In this document: positions 16,552 to 27,394 of the stretch, piece by piece
How positions within the stretch are numbered: position 1 is the first letter of the stretch
How the letters are laid out: every line of letters starts with the position of its first letter
NCBI GenBank assembly: GCA_945639195.1
Contig: CALZEE010000004.1
Location: forward strand, 186,001 to 250,000
Length of the DNA stretch: 64,000 nucleotides
Reading direction: 5' to 3'
DNA from: an uncultured Ignatzschineria sp.
Lineage (GTDB): Bacteria > Pseudomonadota > Gammaproteobacteria > Cardiobacteriales > Wohlfahrtiimonadaceae
Made by a program: the position numbers and the translations under genes
Notes under the pieces: generated by a model
What the model was told of the DNA's origin: nothing
Seen by the model: only the letters and a program-made list of their open reading frames with translations
Databases searched by the model: none

Positions 16552-18345
16552 CTACTTTTGCACGGATTTTTCAGCATTATTCTCAGCATCTTCTGATGCC
16601 GTTTCTAATGCAGTTTCTGCTGCATCCTTGCTAGGTGTTTCTTCCCCTTTAGCCGCCTCGGATGATGGCGCTTCAAGCTTCACGACTCTATCATCTTCTA
16701 CGCGGTGCGTTGCATGATAGAGCGCGGCTTCAAGTCCGGCATTATATTGCTTAACTGCGGCAACTGTCCATCCAAAATAACGCGCCATAAACTTCACAAC
16801 TGCAACATGATGCGCTTTTACTGTTTCGATATCAAAATAGAGCGCGCCCGTACGTCGGACAAAGAAATCGCTTGGTGAGACAATCGCTTCGTGTGTTAAA
16901 CCATAAATAAGCTTCACATAGAGCAAGATCGGTAAACCTTGCATCTCATCTGGGCTCGCTTTTGCGGCGATTTCAAAGAGTTTATCAACATTCGAGCCGT
17001 AAATACTCGCAAGTTCCCTTGCTTCTGCTTCTGTTAAATTAGCGGCAATTCCTCGTTGCACGGCTTCATCAATGAAGCTTACAAAGGCATCACTCCCGCC
17101 CAAGTCCCCGCCTGACAATGGAAGATTCGCTGTTTGGCAGGCCTCAAAACTTAAGTTTTTGGCAACTTTTAATTTACCGGCAATCTCATCCACCACAGAT
17201 TCTGCAAGTTCACGATACCCCGTTAACTTCCCTGTTGTTACCGTAATCAAGCCATTATCTGCGGTACGAAGAAGGGGTTGCTTCTCTAATGATCGCTCGT
17301 GATGCTCATCTTTTAAAACAGGGGAGATCCCCGCCCATGAGGATTCAATCATCTCTGGGGTGATTTTAAGTTCTGGGAACATCTCATTAATCGCGGTTAA
17401 GAGATAATGTTGATCAGTAATAGAAACGCTCGGCTGCTCACGATTCCCATCGTAACGGCTACTACTGACGCCCACATACGTTTTATTGCCTCGTGGCACT
17501 GCAAAAATCATCTTCTTCTCAACGCCGGTATCAAAGTAGATCGCGTCTGTTAATGGGAAGTTTGACTGATCAAACACCAGATGCGCCCCTTTAATCAGAT
17601 CAATAGATGCCTCTTGGCGTAAAGCATCTTTACAGAGATCAAGCATCCACGCGCCGGTTGCATTCAGAATCATCGCACCTTCAACAATATGCGTATTACC
17701 GCTCAATGCATCTTTCACTACAACGGCTTCCACATAGCCTTTATCATCATAGTTAAAGCCAACAGCTTCTGCGTAGTTCAAGCAATCTGCGCCTTTCTCT
17801 ACTGCTTTTTTAATAATCTCAAGCGTCATTCTCGCATCATCGGTACGATATTCTGCATATTCTCCCGCGCCGCGAAGCCCGGTTGTTTTAATCGCCGGGA
17901 CTTTCGCAATAACCTCATCACGGCTGAGCATCTTCCGGCGTTCGTCTTGCTTGACGTCCGCAAGATAATCGTAAAACTTCAGCCCTAAAGATGTGGTAAA
18001 TTTCCCCAGCGTGCCGCCTTTATGAATGGGAAGAAGCATCTTTTCACGCGTCATTACATGCGGGGCATTTTCATAAATTCGTGCCCGCTCTTTACTTGTT
18101 TTAGAGACATTTTTAAACTGGAATTTCTGTAAGTAACGCAATCCACCATGAATCATCTTGGTAGAACGGCTACTGGCGCCAAAGGCGAAGTCTTGCTTCT
18201 CAACAAGCGCGACTTTCATGCCTCGCGTAACAGCATCTAACGCAATCCCTGCCCCGGTAATCCCTCCGCCAATAATGACAAGATCGTAATACCCTTGTTT
18301 AAATGATTGGTAATTTTTCCGGCGATTAAGTGAAGCAAGGCTCAT
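16552..18345 (-). CDS. glpD: FAD-dependent glycerol-3-phosphate dehydrogenase
   Basis: Oxidises glycerol 3-phosphate to dihydroxyacetone phosphate and feeds electrons to the quinone pool at the inner membrane. The FAD-binding IIGGGITGAG motif is at about residues 23-32, followed by the GlpD signature FGASSRSTKMIHGGLRYL near residue 55. The sequence style is closer to Bacillus-type GlpD than to E. coli GlpD (impression, not an alignment). About 43 Ala/Glu/Ser-rich residues at the C-terminus are an unusual addition. The ATG follows AAGGAG. glpK is 500 bases upstream, separated by repeat R9; no glpF is seen. Confidence 0.95.
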   Translation of the reverse strand: MSLASLNRRKNYQSFKQGYYDLVIIGGGITGAGIALDAVTRGMKVALVEKQDFAFGASSRSTKMIHGGLRYLQKFQFKNVSKTSKERARIYENAPHVMTREKMLLPIHKGGTLGKFTTSLGLKFYDYLADVKQDERRKMLSRDEVIAKVPAIKTTGLRGAGEYAEYRTDDARMTLEIIKKAVEKGADCLNYAEAVGFNYDDKGYVEAVVVKDALSGNTHIVEGAMILNATGAWMLDLCKDALRQEASIDLIKGAHLVFDQSNFPLTDAIYFDTGVEKKMIFAVPRGNKTYVGVSSSRYDGNREQPSVSITDQHYLLTAINEMFPELKITPEMIESSWAGISPVLKDEHHERSLEKQPLLRTADNGLITVTTGKLTGYRELAESVVDEIAGKLKVAKNLSFEACQTANLPLSGGDLGGSDAFVSFIDEAVQRGIAANLTEAEARELASIYGSNVDKLFEIAAKASPDEMQGLPILLYVKLIYGLTHEAIVSPSDFFVRRTGALYFDIETVKAHHVAVVKFMARYFGWTVAAVKQYNAGLEAALYHATHRVEDDRVVKLEAPSSEAAKGEETPSKDAAETALETASEDAENNAEKSVQK

Positions 18346-18501
18346 CTAGATACTCCTTATAGATATTTCATGGGTCGATTGAAGCGCTAATATCATCTAG
18401 CAAACATTCGTCATCCCCCTATGATAAAAGAAACTCGCTCCCCTGTCGCCTCTCGGCATTAACCTTTCACGATTTCCTGATATGGATCTGATCTATTCCT
18501 G

Positions 18502-18841
18502 CGATTTTACAGAGGGCGAGCCGAATCATGGAAGCACAAAAATAGAGACACCCGACGCCGTGCAAGCCTATCTGATGCGGAAATCCCCGGCATTCTCAAA
18601 GCTGGGGCGAATAGGTGCATGCTTATCACAATCACGCGCCAGCAAGGTAAAAGTTCTGGAAATTGTATAGTGAAGATTAAAAGCCGAAGGCTTTTAGAAG
18701 TCGGCGAGCCAACTTTGATAAGCAATTCAACCGTTCCATCCGACGCCGTGCAAGCCTATTTGATGCGGAAATCCCCGGCATTCTCGAAGCTGGGTCGAAT
18801 GGATGCATGCTTCTCAATAGCCCGCACTAGCAAGTTGAGCC
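18502..18841 (-). repeat. Dispersed repeat locus R9, about two units
   Basis: Reverse orientation, between the start of glpD and the stop of glpK. Unit 1 has lost its hairpin (CAGAGGGCGAGC instead of a cassette). Unit 2 has AAAAGCC-GAA-GGCTTTT and the alternative inner segment. At the glpK end the cassette is cut in half: only GCTCAACTTGC remains, three bases from the glpK stop codon. Confidence 0.88.
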
Positions 18842-18843
18842 CC

Positions 18844-20364
<1,521 letters not shown>

Positions 20365-20481
20365 TCATGGATATGAATGTCTATTCTACAATGAATCAGA
20401 TAATGCCGAACGAGGCTTTTCTCGCAATCTGAGGTCAATAATAATGCAATCATCCGATGACATCTTGTGGTGCATCAAGTC

Positions 20482-20964
20482 TTACGCCGATACTTGATAG
20501 GCGACAAAATCACCAACAAAGCACGTTGTGACCTCGCCATTGACGACAATCTCGGTCTCAATCTCTAAACGACCTTTGCCATAACGACGAAACATCTTCA
20601 TAAATTTCGCCCATGCTTTCTCATCAACACCGCGGCAGATTGCCTCGGCATCTTCATTCATCGGCTTTGGATAACGGACATTCGCTTCTTGAATCACAAT
20701 ATGAAGATTCTCCTCAAACCCCTGCTCCTTTAACTTCAGATGCAACCAACTCCAGCCAACCAATAAACTTGCGGTATAGAGACTGCCACCAAAGCCCGTT
20801 TGCATGTGATTTTGATTCTCTTTAAGCGGAACTTTCAGTGTCAATGTATCTTCATGCCAACTTTGAGGCACCAATGCAAGAGAGGCACTAATGGGAATCT
20901 CTCTCGGTAGCCACTCACTTAAATATTGGCAAATTACGGCTGAGTCTGAGGTTGTTAAATTCAT
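20482..20964 (-). CDS. YiiD-type hotdog thioesterase domain protein
   Basis: 160 residues with the hotdog-fold pattern of the YiiD C-terminal thioesterase domain (PF09500): NQNHMQTGFGGSLYTASLLVGWSWL (helix and catalytic region), VIQEANVRYPKPM and a final GDFVAYQ strand. The E. coli protein fuses this domain to an acetyltransferase; here it stands alone. The natural acyl substrate is unknown. The start at 20964 is preferred because AAGGAG lies nine bases before it; the upstream ATG (21009) has no such site. Confidence 0.75.
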   Translation of the reverse strand: MNLTTSDSAVICQYLSEWLPREIPISASLALVPQSWHEDTLTLKVPLKENQNHMQTGFGGSLYTASLLVGWSWLHLKLKEQGFEENLHIVIQEANVRYPKPMNEDAEAICRGVDEKAWAKFMKMFRRYGKGRLEIETEIVVNGEVTTCFVGDFVAYQVSA

Positions 20965-21449
20965 GATGTGTCGCTCCTTGACGTTTTGAGATAGATGCAT
21001 GAGATCCATCCATAATAGTTCTCATGCGATCGATATGATCTACAAGTAATCTATATAGTCTGTAAATTACTTATAGATCGCTTTATGGGGATCAATCGTC
21101 TTGATTACAATCTGCCGTTACGATAACACAGCCTGCAATCTCTCTATTAATAAGACTTCACACATCGAGGATCTTTAAGATTAATCAAGGAGCGCCCTGA
21201 TAAAACGGCTTAATCAGCCTCTTTTTAACTTTACTTATCGCTCTTATTAATAAAAACCATAAGATTTTACGGCGGTTCTATGGTTAAATTGACTCATCGA
21301 AATTACGAAGACGATTCAGATCGCTTCCGCAATTTCACACAAATTAAGTATTATAGAGATTCATAAACTTTTACATTCAACATTCATTTATACATTCGCA
21401 GCGAACCTCTTATGAGGCTCAATGCAGATATCAATAAGGAGATATTAAA
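20965..21449. other. Gap between divergent thioesterase and ahpD genes
   Basis: 485 bases, AT-rich, holding both promoters. The only strong structure is an inverted repeat with 14-base arms (one mismatch), GATCTACAAGTAAT at 21037-21050 and ATTACTTATAGATC at 21066-21079, with a 15-base spacer, closer to the thioesterase gene. It may be an operator. No small gene was seen. Confidence 0.5.
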
Positions 21450-21974
21450 ATGGCTATCGATACAATCAAAGGCATGTTACCTGCATACGCAAAAGATATG
21501 CGTTTAAACTTCTCAACCGTTTTAACAGAAGCAGGCGCACCGGGTCTTACTGAAAAACAGATCGCTGCAATCGCTGTTTCTGTAGCGCTTAGCACAAAAT
21601 GTAAAGTGCTTATCGAACAAATGGAAGCATTCTCACAAGACTTCTTAACTGAAAAAGAATATCAAGGTGCACAGATCGCAACAAGCATCATGAGCATGAA
21701 CAACATCTACTACCGCTTCACGCATTTGGTCTCTAACGACGAATATACAAAACTTCCTGCACGTCTTCGTATGAACCAAATGGCTAACCCAGGACTTGAT
21801 AAAGCAACGTTTGAACTTGCTTCAATCGCTGTATCTGCGGTTAACGGTTGTGGTATGTGTGTTGACTCACATGAGAAAAACCTTCGTGATTTAGGTGTAA
21901 CATCACAAGGTATCCAATCTGCGGTACGTATCGCAGCGGTACTCTTCTCTGTGAGCGTATCACTCGCAAACTAA
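21450..21974 (+). CDS. ahpD: AhpD-type alkylhydroperoxidase
   Basis: 174 residues, all-helical carboxymuconolactone-decarboxylase-like fold. The peroxidatic motif reads E122 ... C134-G-M-C137 ... H141 (VNGCGMCVDSHEKNL), matching the AhpD signature ExxxCxxCxxxH. In mycobacteria AhpD hands electrons from lipoamide to AhpC; here no ahpC adjoins, so it may act alone or with a distant partner. The start is supported by AAGGAG eight bases upstream. It forms a monocistronic unit with a strong terminator. Confidence 0.92.
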   Translation: MAIDTIKGMLPAYAKDMRLNFSTVLTEAGAPGLTEKQIAAIAVSVALSTKCKVLIEQMEAFSQDFLTEKEYQGAQIATSIMSMNNIYYRFTHLVSNDEYTKLPARLRMNQMANPGLDKATFELASIAVSAVNGCGMCVDSHEKNLRDLGVTSQGIQSAVRIAAVLFSVSVSLAN

Positions 21975-22028
21975 TTGCCATTAGCTTGCAAATAGAGCAT
22001 ATAACGTGCTCAAATCCTTAAATAATAG

Positions 22029-22066
22029 AACGCTTTGGGACGTCGCTTCTCCCAAAGCGTTTTTTT
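22029..22066 (+). terminator. Terminator after ahpD
   Basis: Perfect 12-bp stem AACGCTTTGGGA / TCCCAAAGCGTT with a nine-base loop, followed by a run of T. Confidence 0.93.
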
Positions 22067-22224
22067 ATCGCTTGAAATATCAGCAAACTCCCCCATTAAG
22101 TTGAAGATTGCTGAGGAATACAGGCTAATCCTGTATACTAATCAAGGATAAATATAATCGCCCACCTTTCTAGCCCGATAGGCTGATAGAGAGGGTTGAC
22201 ACAGACGATAATGAGGATAGGACT

Positions 22225-23487
22225 ATGTTAAATTATTGGCAAACAGTAGGAGACAATGCGCGCAGTGCATCAAAAGAACTCCTCCTTGCTGATTCTGGCA
22301 AAAAAAACGCGCTCTTAGAGGCGCTCTATCAAGAAATTTTAGCAGCGAGTGATGCGATAAAACGCGAAAATGCCAAAGATTTAGAAGCGGCAAAATCAAA
22401 CAACTTTGACCCGGCATTTATTGATCGCTTAACGCTTAACGATGCCCGTATTACCGATATGGCGCAAGGCGTTAAAGAGATGATTCTTCTCCCCGATCCT
22501 ATCGGTGAAATGACAGATATCAAAACGCGTCCTTCCGGCATTCAAGTAGGAAAGATGCGCGTACCATTGGGCGTTATTGCGATTATCTACGAGTCTCGTC
22601 CTAACGTGACGATTGACGCAGCGGCGCTCTGTCTAAAATCAGGGAATGCGGCAATCTTAAGAGGCGGTAGTGAAGCATTTCATACCAATCAATTCTTAGC
22701 AACGCTCTTAGCAAATGCGCTCACCAAAGTCGGCTTACCACGTCATGCGGTACAGATCATTAACACGACAGACCGCGACATTGTCGACTTGATGGTCACC
22801 TCTCCGCAATATGTTGATGTTGTCATTCCGCGCGGCGGGAAATCATTGGTTGAACGTATTAACGCTCAAGCGACGGTTCCGGTGATTAAGCATTTAGATG
22901 GTGTCTGCCATACTTATGTGGATAATGAAGCGGATCTCATGAAAGCGTATCACGTTGTAGATAATGCAAAAACACACCGTTATGCCCCTTGCAACACGAT
23001 GGAAACACTCCTTCTCAATGAGAAGATTATTAAAGCCTTCTTACCCGAGATGGCGACCTTACTTGTGGAGAAAGGCGTTGAAATTCGTGCCTGCGAAACA
23101 ACATTAGCGGTTCTAAAGGCAAACAATATCCCGGCAATTATCGCGCATGAAGATGATTGGAGCGCAGAGTACCTCGCCCCTATTCTTGCGGTAAAAGCTG
23201 TAAAGGATATGGCAGAAGCCATCGATCATATCGATCGTTATGGTTCGCACCATACCGATGTAATCCTGACAGAGAATCACACAAAAGCGATGCACTTCCT
23301 TCGCGCTGTAGATTCCGCCTGCGTCATGATTAATGCTTCATCGCGTTTTTGTGATGGGTTTGAATTTGGCTTAGGAGCAGAGATCGGTATCTCAACAGAT
23401 AAGATCCACGTTCGTGGGCCAGTAGGTCTTGAAGGGCTTACTTCACAAAAATATATCGTGTTAGGTCACGGTGAAATACGCAAATAA
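22225..23487 (+). CDS. proA: Gamma-glutamyl phosphate reductase
   Basis: Second step of proline synthesis: NADPH reduction of gamma-glutamyl phosphate to the semialdehyde. 420 residues, family length, with the aldehyde-dehydrogenase fold. The catalytic cysteine is C256 in HRYAPCNTMET, and LRGGSEA near residue 145 is the conserved cofactor loop. proB, often adjacent, is not in the window. The ATG at 22225 follows GAGGATAGGAC. Downstream is a 13-bp hairpin (23509-23545). Confidence 0.96.
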   Translation: MLNYWQTVGDNARSASKELLLADSGKKNALLEALYQEILAASDAIKRENAKDLEAAKSNNFDPAFIDRLTLNDARITDMAQGVKEMILLPDPIGEMTDIKTRPSGIQVGKMRVPLGVIAIIYESRPNVTIDAAALCLKSGNAAILRGGSEAFHTNQFLATLLANALTKVGLPRHAVQIINTTDRDIVDLMVTSPQYVDVVIPRGGKSLVERINAQATVPVIKHLDGVCHTYVDNEADLMKAYHVVDNAKTHRYAPCNTMETLLLNEKIIKAFLPEMATLLVEKGVEIRACETTLAVLKANNIPAIIAHEDDWSAEYLAPILAVKAVKDMAEAIDHIDRYGSHHTDVILTENHTKAMHFLRAVDSACVMINASSRFCDGFEFGLGAEIGISTDKIHVRGPVGLEGLTSQKYIVLGHGEIRK

Positions 23488-23508
23488 TCGCTGAAAGTGC
23501 GAATAGAT

Positions 23509-23545
23509 CATGATTGAATGCCTGCTTTTAACGCATTGAATCATG
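23509..23545 (+). terminator. Hairpin after proA, possible terminator
   Basis: Arms CATGATTGAATGC and GCATTGAATCATG pair with one mismatch around an 11-base loop. No T run follows, so a role in termination is uncertain; it may stabilise the 3' end. Confidence 0.5.
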
Positions 23546-23661
23546 TGCAAAAAAGAACTTTCAACAAACAACGGGCACATGCCTTCTTTTATGAGTATAA
23601 TGTGCCTCGTTTTTAAATAACTGATAAAATAACATGGTATTTTGACTAGGAGTTAATAAAC

Positions 23662-23994
23662 ATGACAGAAAAAGCGACACTTGAGAAAATCCATAGCCAA
23701 GTAACTGAGAATCCTGTAGTAATCTACATGAAAGGAAGCCCACAGTTTCCAATGTGCGGTTTCTCTAGCAGAGCGGCGCAAGCCCTTGCAGATACAGGTC
23801 TTCCATTCTCATTTGTAAACATTATGGATGATGGCGATATTTTCCAAACGCTTCCTAAATATGCAGATTGGCCAACATTCCCACAAATCTACATTGGTGG
23901 CGAACTCATCGGCGGATGTGACATTGTTTTAGAACTTGCAGAGCGCAATGATCTTAAACAAATGATGAATGATGCGATCCAAAAACAAGCATAA
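23662..23994 (+). CDS. grxD: Monothiol glutaredoxin, Grx4/GrxD type
   Basis: 110 residues. The monothiol active site CGFS is at 32-35 (FPMCGFSSRA), with the TFPQIYIGGELIGGCD glutathione-binding region following. These proteins form glutathione-ligated [2Fe-2S] dimers that pass clusters on or bind BolA. The start is supported by AGGAG ten bases upstream. It is a single gene; between it and upp lie a palindromic region and a hairpin. Confidence 0.96.
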   Translation: MTEKATLEKIHSQVTENPVVIYMKGSPQFPMCGFSSRAAQALADTGLPFSFVNIMDDGDIFQTLPKYADWPTFPQIYIGGELIGGCDIVLELAERNDLKQMMNDAIQKQA

Positions 23995-24049
23995 TCATCT
24001 GCAATGATTGAGGCAATCCCAAAAATCATTGCAAAAGACGTAAAGTAAT

Positions 24050-24106
24050 ATATACAACACAGCGTGATGAGCGTCACAAACGTTGCATCACGTTATCGTT
24101 GTATAT
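24050..24106 (+). promoter_or_regulatory. Nested dyad with CRP-like site upstream of upp
   Basis: Symmetric element. Outer arms ATATACAAC / GTTGTATAT (24050-24058, 24098-24106) enclose inner arms CGTGATG / CATCACG (24063-24069, 24086-24092) and a central CGT/ACG pair. Within it, CGTGA-TGAGCG-TCACA (24063-24078) matches the CRP half-site pattern TGTGA-N6-TCACA in nine of ten positions. Either a regulator dyad or a structured leader is possible. Confidence 0.5.
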
Positions 24107-24129
24107 CAGATATATAAATCATTCATTAC

Positions 24130-24157
24130 AAAAGACCCATTCAATCATGGGTCTTTT
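24130..24157 (+). terminator. Hairpin directly upstream of the upp ribosome site
   Basis: Perfect 11-bp stem AAAAGACCCAT / ATGGGTCTTTT with a six-base loop, ending in four T residues, six bases before the AAGGAG of upp. It may terminate grxD transcription, or act as an attenuator in the upp leader. Confidence 0.65.
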
Positions 24158-24176
24158 GCTAATAAGGAGTTAAACA

Positions 24177-24812
24177 ATGAATGTCTTTGAGATAAAACAT
24201 CCCCTCGTAGCCCACAAAATCGGCAAAATGAGAAAATCTGAGATCTCGACAAAAGATTTTAGAGAACTCGCTTCAGAAATTGCACAGCTACTCGCTTATG
24301 AAGCAACGAAAGATCTTGAGACAGAAACTCGTACCATCGAAGGTTGGGCGGGAGATGTAGAAGTTGAACAGATCAAAGGTAAAAAAATCACCATCGTCCC
24401 AATTCTTAGAGCGGGTATTGGGATGCAACAAGGTGTTTTAGAGTTGATTCCTGGCGCACGTGTTTCTGTTGTCGGATTCGAAAGAAACCCAGATACGTTA
24501 GAAGCAGAAGTCTACTACGAGAAATTAACCTCGCATCTTAAAGATCGTACGGCGCTCGTAATCGACCCGATGCTTGCAACGGGCGGTACTGCAATTGCAA
24601 CGATTGATCTCTTGAAAAAAGCCGGTTGCCAAAAAATCAAGGCGCTCTTCTTAGTGGCTGCCCCTGAAGGGATTGCTAAACTTCATGAAAAGCACCCTGA
24701 CGTAGATGTTTATACAGCATCAGTCGATAAATGCCTCAACGAAGACTCATATATTCTTCCTGGTCTTGGCGATGCAGGTGACAAAATCTTCGGAACCGTT
24801 GAAGAAGCTTAA
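24177..24812 (+). CDS. upp: Uracil phosphoribosyltransferase
   Basis: Salvages uracil to UMP with PRPP. 211 residues, close to the usual 208. The PRPP loop [11 protein letters not shown] is at 128-138 and the uracil-site DGGDAGDR-like tail appears as [12 protein letters not shown] near the end. The start follows AAGGAG. No uracil permease (uraA) adjoins. Upstream lie an 11-bp hairpin and a symmetric element with a CRP-like site, so expression may be controlled at initiation and in the leader. Confidence 0.97.
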   Translation: MNVFEIKHPLVAHKIGKMRKSEISTKDFRELASEIAQLLAYEATKDLETETRTIEGWAGDVEVEQIKGKKITIVPILRAGIGMQQGVLELIPGARVSVVGFERNPDTLEAEVYYEKLTSHLKDRTALVIDPMLATGGTAIATIDLLKKAGCQKIKALFLVAAPEGIAKLHEKHPDVDVYTASVDKCLNEDSYILPGLGDAGDKIFGTVEEA

Positions 24813-25333
24813 TATCATCCCTGCTCATCAGCTTTATCGATGAGTCGGCGCGTGAAATATCGAAAGATATCTGTTGCATCATGAGAAACAAGTAAAGACT
24901 TGCGGGGTTCCTGCTCACTTTTACGGCAAGAGAACGCTTTAATAGCACAATCAGCCAACCTCTTTATGCACTCACGCAAAAACTTCCACAATCACGTGCA
25001 ACAAATAGCACGTGATTGTGACCCTCTCTCATCAAAATCCTCCCTCGCTCATCCCAGTTCTTCTTACTTCCTCCAAACTCAAATCGCTTAAATTTCCATA
25101 ATTTACTAATGCTATATAATATTGAAAAAAAACCTATTAGACTAAGATCAATAATCAATTACTAACAAGGTTACGATATTCTTATCAATAAAATTGAATA
25201 AAAAAACTAATAAAAAGCGCGAAAAAGCAGATAAAAATTGAAAACACCCCATTTCCCATAAAAAATAAGCTATAAAATCAATATTTTATCTTTATTTGTT
25301 TAAAAAACCTTTAATTTAACAGATAATAGCATT
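24813..25333. other. Gap between upp and slt with a 13-bp perfect hairpin
   Basis: 521 bases. A perfect inverted repeat CACAATCACGTGC (24987-24999) and GCACGTGATTGTG (25008-25020) with an eight-base spacer is the main feature. A weaker CTCATC/GATGAG hairpin lies just after upp (about 24826-24846). From about 25080 to 25330 the sequence is very AT-rich with long A runs, which may serve as the slt promoter region. No gene seen. Confidence 0.5.
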
Positions 25334-27304
25334 ATGAAAACAGACAAAAAAACATCACACACCTCAACAATAAAAGAGAGTATTGAGAAACCACCTATGA
25401 TTCCTTTCCTAAAAAAAATATCACAGAGATCTCTCTCCCTTTTACTTGCCGCAATGATCGCTTTACCATTCATCAGCGTCGCGCAAGAAGATAACGAAGA
25501 ACAATGGTTCCAACTTGGTAAACAAGCGATTATTAAAAAATCGTGGGATCAATACTTTGAATATCGCGATAAGCTTGCAGACTCAACACTCCTGCCTTAC
25601 CTTGAGTTTTACTACTATCAAGAACGTATTGAAGAGAGCGATCCATTAGAAGTGCTTAACTTCGCAGAAAAATATGCGAAAGAGCCCTTTGCAAATACAA
25701 TTAAACTGGTGCTCTTTAAAGAACGAGCTCGCCAAAAGAACTATCAGTTTATCGTTGATAATGCGCAATATGCCACAACGCTAGGCTTAAGATGCTATCT
25801 CTACACCGCACAACTACAGCAATCTTCGCTGAATCTTGAAGATTTCCAAAAAGAGTGGGTAACACAACTGCAACTCCCTTCAGGCTGTGCGCCTGCCGAA
25901 GCGTTTTGGCTCAAAAATAATCCCAATACAAGTTTAGTAAAGAAAAAAGTCGATGACCTTGTTGAAGCGGGCAGACTCGCAAAAGCAAAAACATTGATCC
26001 AATCGCTTCCAGAAGAGAATCAAACTTATTACAACTACTTTATCCGCCTACTCGAGAACCCTTCTACTCTTTTAGAGGTCAAAACCTTCTATCCTGAAGG
26101 CAAAAATCTCTATGCGAAAGTATTACAAAAATGGTCGGGACAAAACTCCCTTGCGGCAGAGAAAGGATTACAACTTGCGAAACGCAAAAACCTCCTTACA
26201 AAAAGTGACTATATTAACCTACGTAACCGCATTGCCGTATTCCAAGCCGGTCGTAGCGATGTCGTCTCGCCCTTAGATAAGATTCTTGCAATTCCAGGGG
26301 AAGAACGTAATGACCAATTACTTCAATGGGGCTTTAGATTGGCGATTCAGCAGGGTAATTACCCTATCGCCCTCGCCCTGCTCTCAAGCCTCTCTCTAGA
26401 TGCGCAAAAAGAAGATGTTTGGCGTTATTGGTTAGGCAGAACCTATGCTGAAGTCGGTGACCCGGAACAAGCCCGTTCATACTACGAGCTTATCGAGAAT
26501 AGCCCAACCTTCTATGGCTTCTTAGCCGCTGATGAATTACGTCATAATTACGATGGGATCACTGCAATCGCTAAAGAGAAATCAGTCACGCCATCAACTA
26601 CTATAAATGCCCGTTTCTCAATGGGATTATTACTTGCTAAAGTAAATGAAGAATACTTTAGCCGCGTTAAATGGCAAGAAGCGCTGCGTAATAGCACCAA
26701 AGCCGAACAAGAAGCAGGAAGCATCGCCGCATTTGAAGCAGGATTCTACAACCTTAGCCTCCAAGCAGCCGCAAGAGCAAGAGCGCAAGGCGGGTTGTCT
26801 TATCGCTATCCGAGTGCGTATACCGATATTATCGAACAATATAGTAATGATCTGATTACTGAGCCTGTTGTCCTTGGGCTTATTCGTCAAGAGAGCCTTT
26901 TTAATGAAAAAGCAAAATCTCAAGCAAGTGCTTATGGCTTAATGCAATTGCTCATCCCTACAGCGGAGCGAATGTCATCAGATCTTAACGAAACAGAAAG
27001 AGCATCACTCTATGATCCTGAAGCCAATATTCGTTATGGGATTACCTACCTCAAAAATCTTGAAAAAAATGTCGGGAGCTGCATTCCCTTTATGCTTGCT
27101 AGTTACAATGCTGGCCCGCACAACGTGAAGAAATGGTTACCAGAAAATGACAGTGGAAAAGTAGATATGGCGCTCTGGATTGAAACCATTCCGTTCTATG
27201 AAACACGCGGTTATGTGAAAAATGTCTTGAGTAATGCGATCATTTATCACACGCTGAATGATCAACCCAAACGTCTCTCAGATTATCTTCACTGCGAAAT
27301 GTAA
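25334..27304 (+). CDS. slt: Soluble lytic murein transglycosylase, Slt70 type
   Basis: Periplasmic enzyme that cleaves peptidoglycan with formation of 1,6-anhydro-muramyl ends. The hydrophobic SLSLLLAAMIALPFISVAQ segment is a signal peptide. A long helical superhelix domain follows, then the SLT domain: LIRQESLFNEKA with catalytic Glu near residue 520, SAYGLMQLL and LASYNAGPHNV. The family is about 645 residues. The start is uncertain: ATG at 25334 would give a 22-residue polar extension before the signal; ATG at 25397 gives a standard signal peptide. Neither has a strong ribosome site. A perfect 13-bp terminator hairpin follows. Confidence 0.94.
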   Translation: MKTDKKTSHTSTIKESIEKPPMIPFLKKISQRSLSLLLAAMIALPFISVAQEDNEEQWFQLGKQAIIKKSWDQYFEYRDKLADSTLLPYLEFYYYQERIEESDPLEVLNFAEKYAKEPFANTIKLVLFKERARQKNYQFIVDNAQYATTLGLRCYLYTAQLQQSSLNLEDFQKEWVTQLQLPSGCAPAEAFWLKNNPNTSLVKKKVDDLVEAGRLAKAKTLIQSLPEENQTYYNYFIRLLENPSTLLEVKTFYPEGKNLYAKVLQKWSGQNSLAAEKGLQLAKRKNLLTKSDYINLRNRIAVFQAGRSDVVSPLDKILAIPGEERNDQLLQWGFRLAIQQGNYPIALALLSSLSLDAQKEDVWRYWLGRTYAEVGDPEQARSYYELIENSPTFYGFLAADELRHNYDGITAIAKEKSVTPSTTINARFSMGLLLAKVNEEYFSRVKWQEALRNSTKAEQEAGSIAAFEAGFYNLSLQAAARARAQGGLSYRYPSAYTDIIEQYSNDLITEPVVLGLIRQESLFNEKAKSQASAYGLMQLLIPTAERMSSDLNETERASLYDPEANIRYGITYLKNLEKNVGSCIPFMLASYNAGPHNVKKWLPENDSGKVDMALWIETIPFYETRGYVKNVLSNAIIYHTLNDQPKRLSDYLHCEM

Positions 27305-27321
27305 CGACTTGTAGCAATCCC

Positions 27322-27357
27322 CAATGCGCGTATTAGTGATACAATACGCGCATTGTT
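27322..27357 (+). terminator. Terminator after slt
   Basis: Perfect 13-bp stem CAATGCGCGTATT / AATACGCGCATTG, eight-base loop, followed by TTTCGTTT. Confidence 0.8.
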
Positions 27358-27394
27358 TCGTTTATGATCCCTTATAAACCTTTGGCGCCCTACT

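Noticed and set aside
24987..25020. CACGTG core as a eukaryote-like E-box
   Set aside because: Bacterial context; the palindrome is part of a longer hairpin and needs no such reading.
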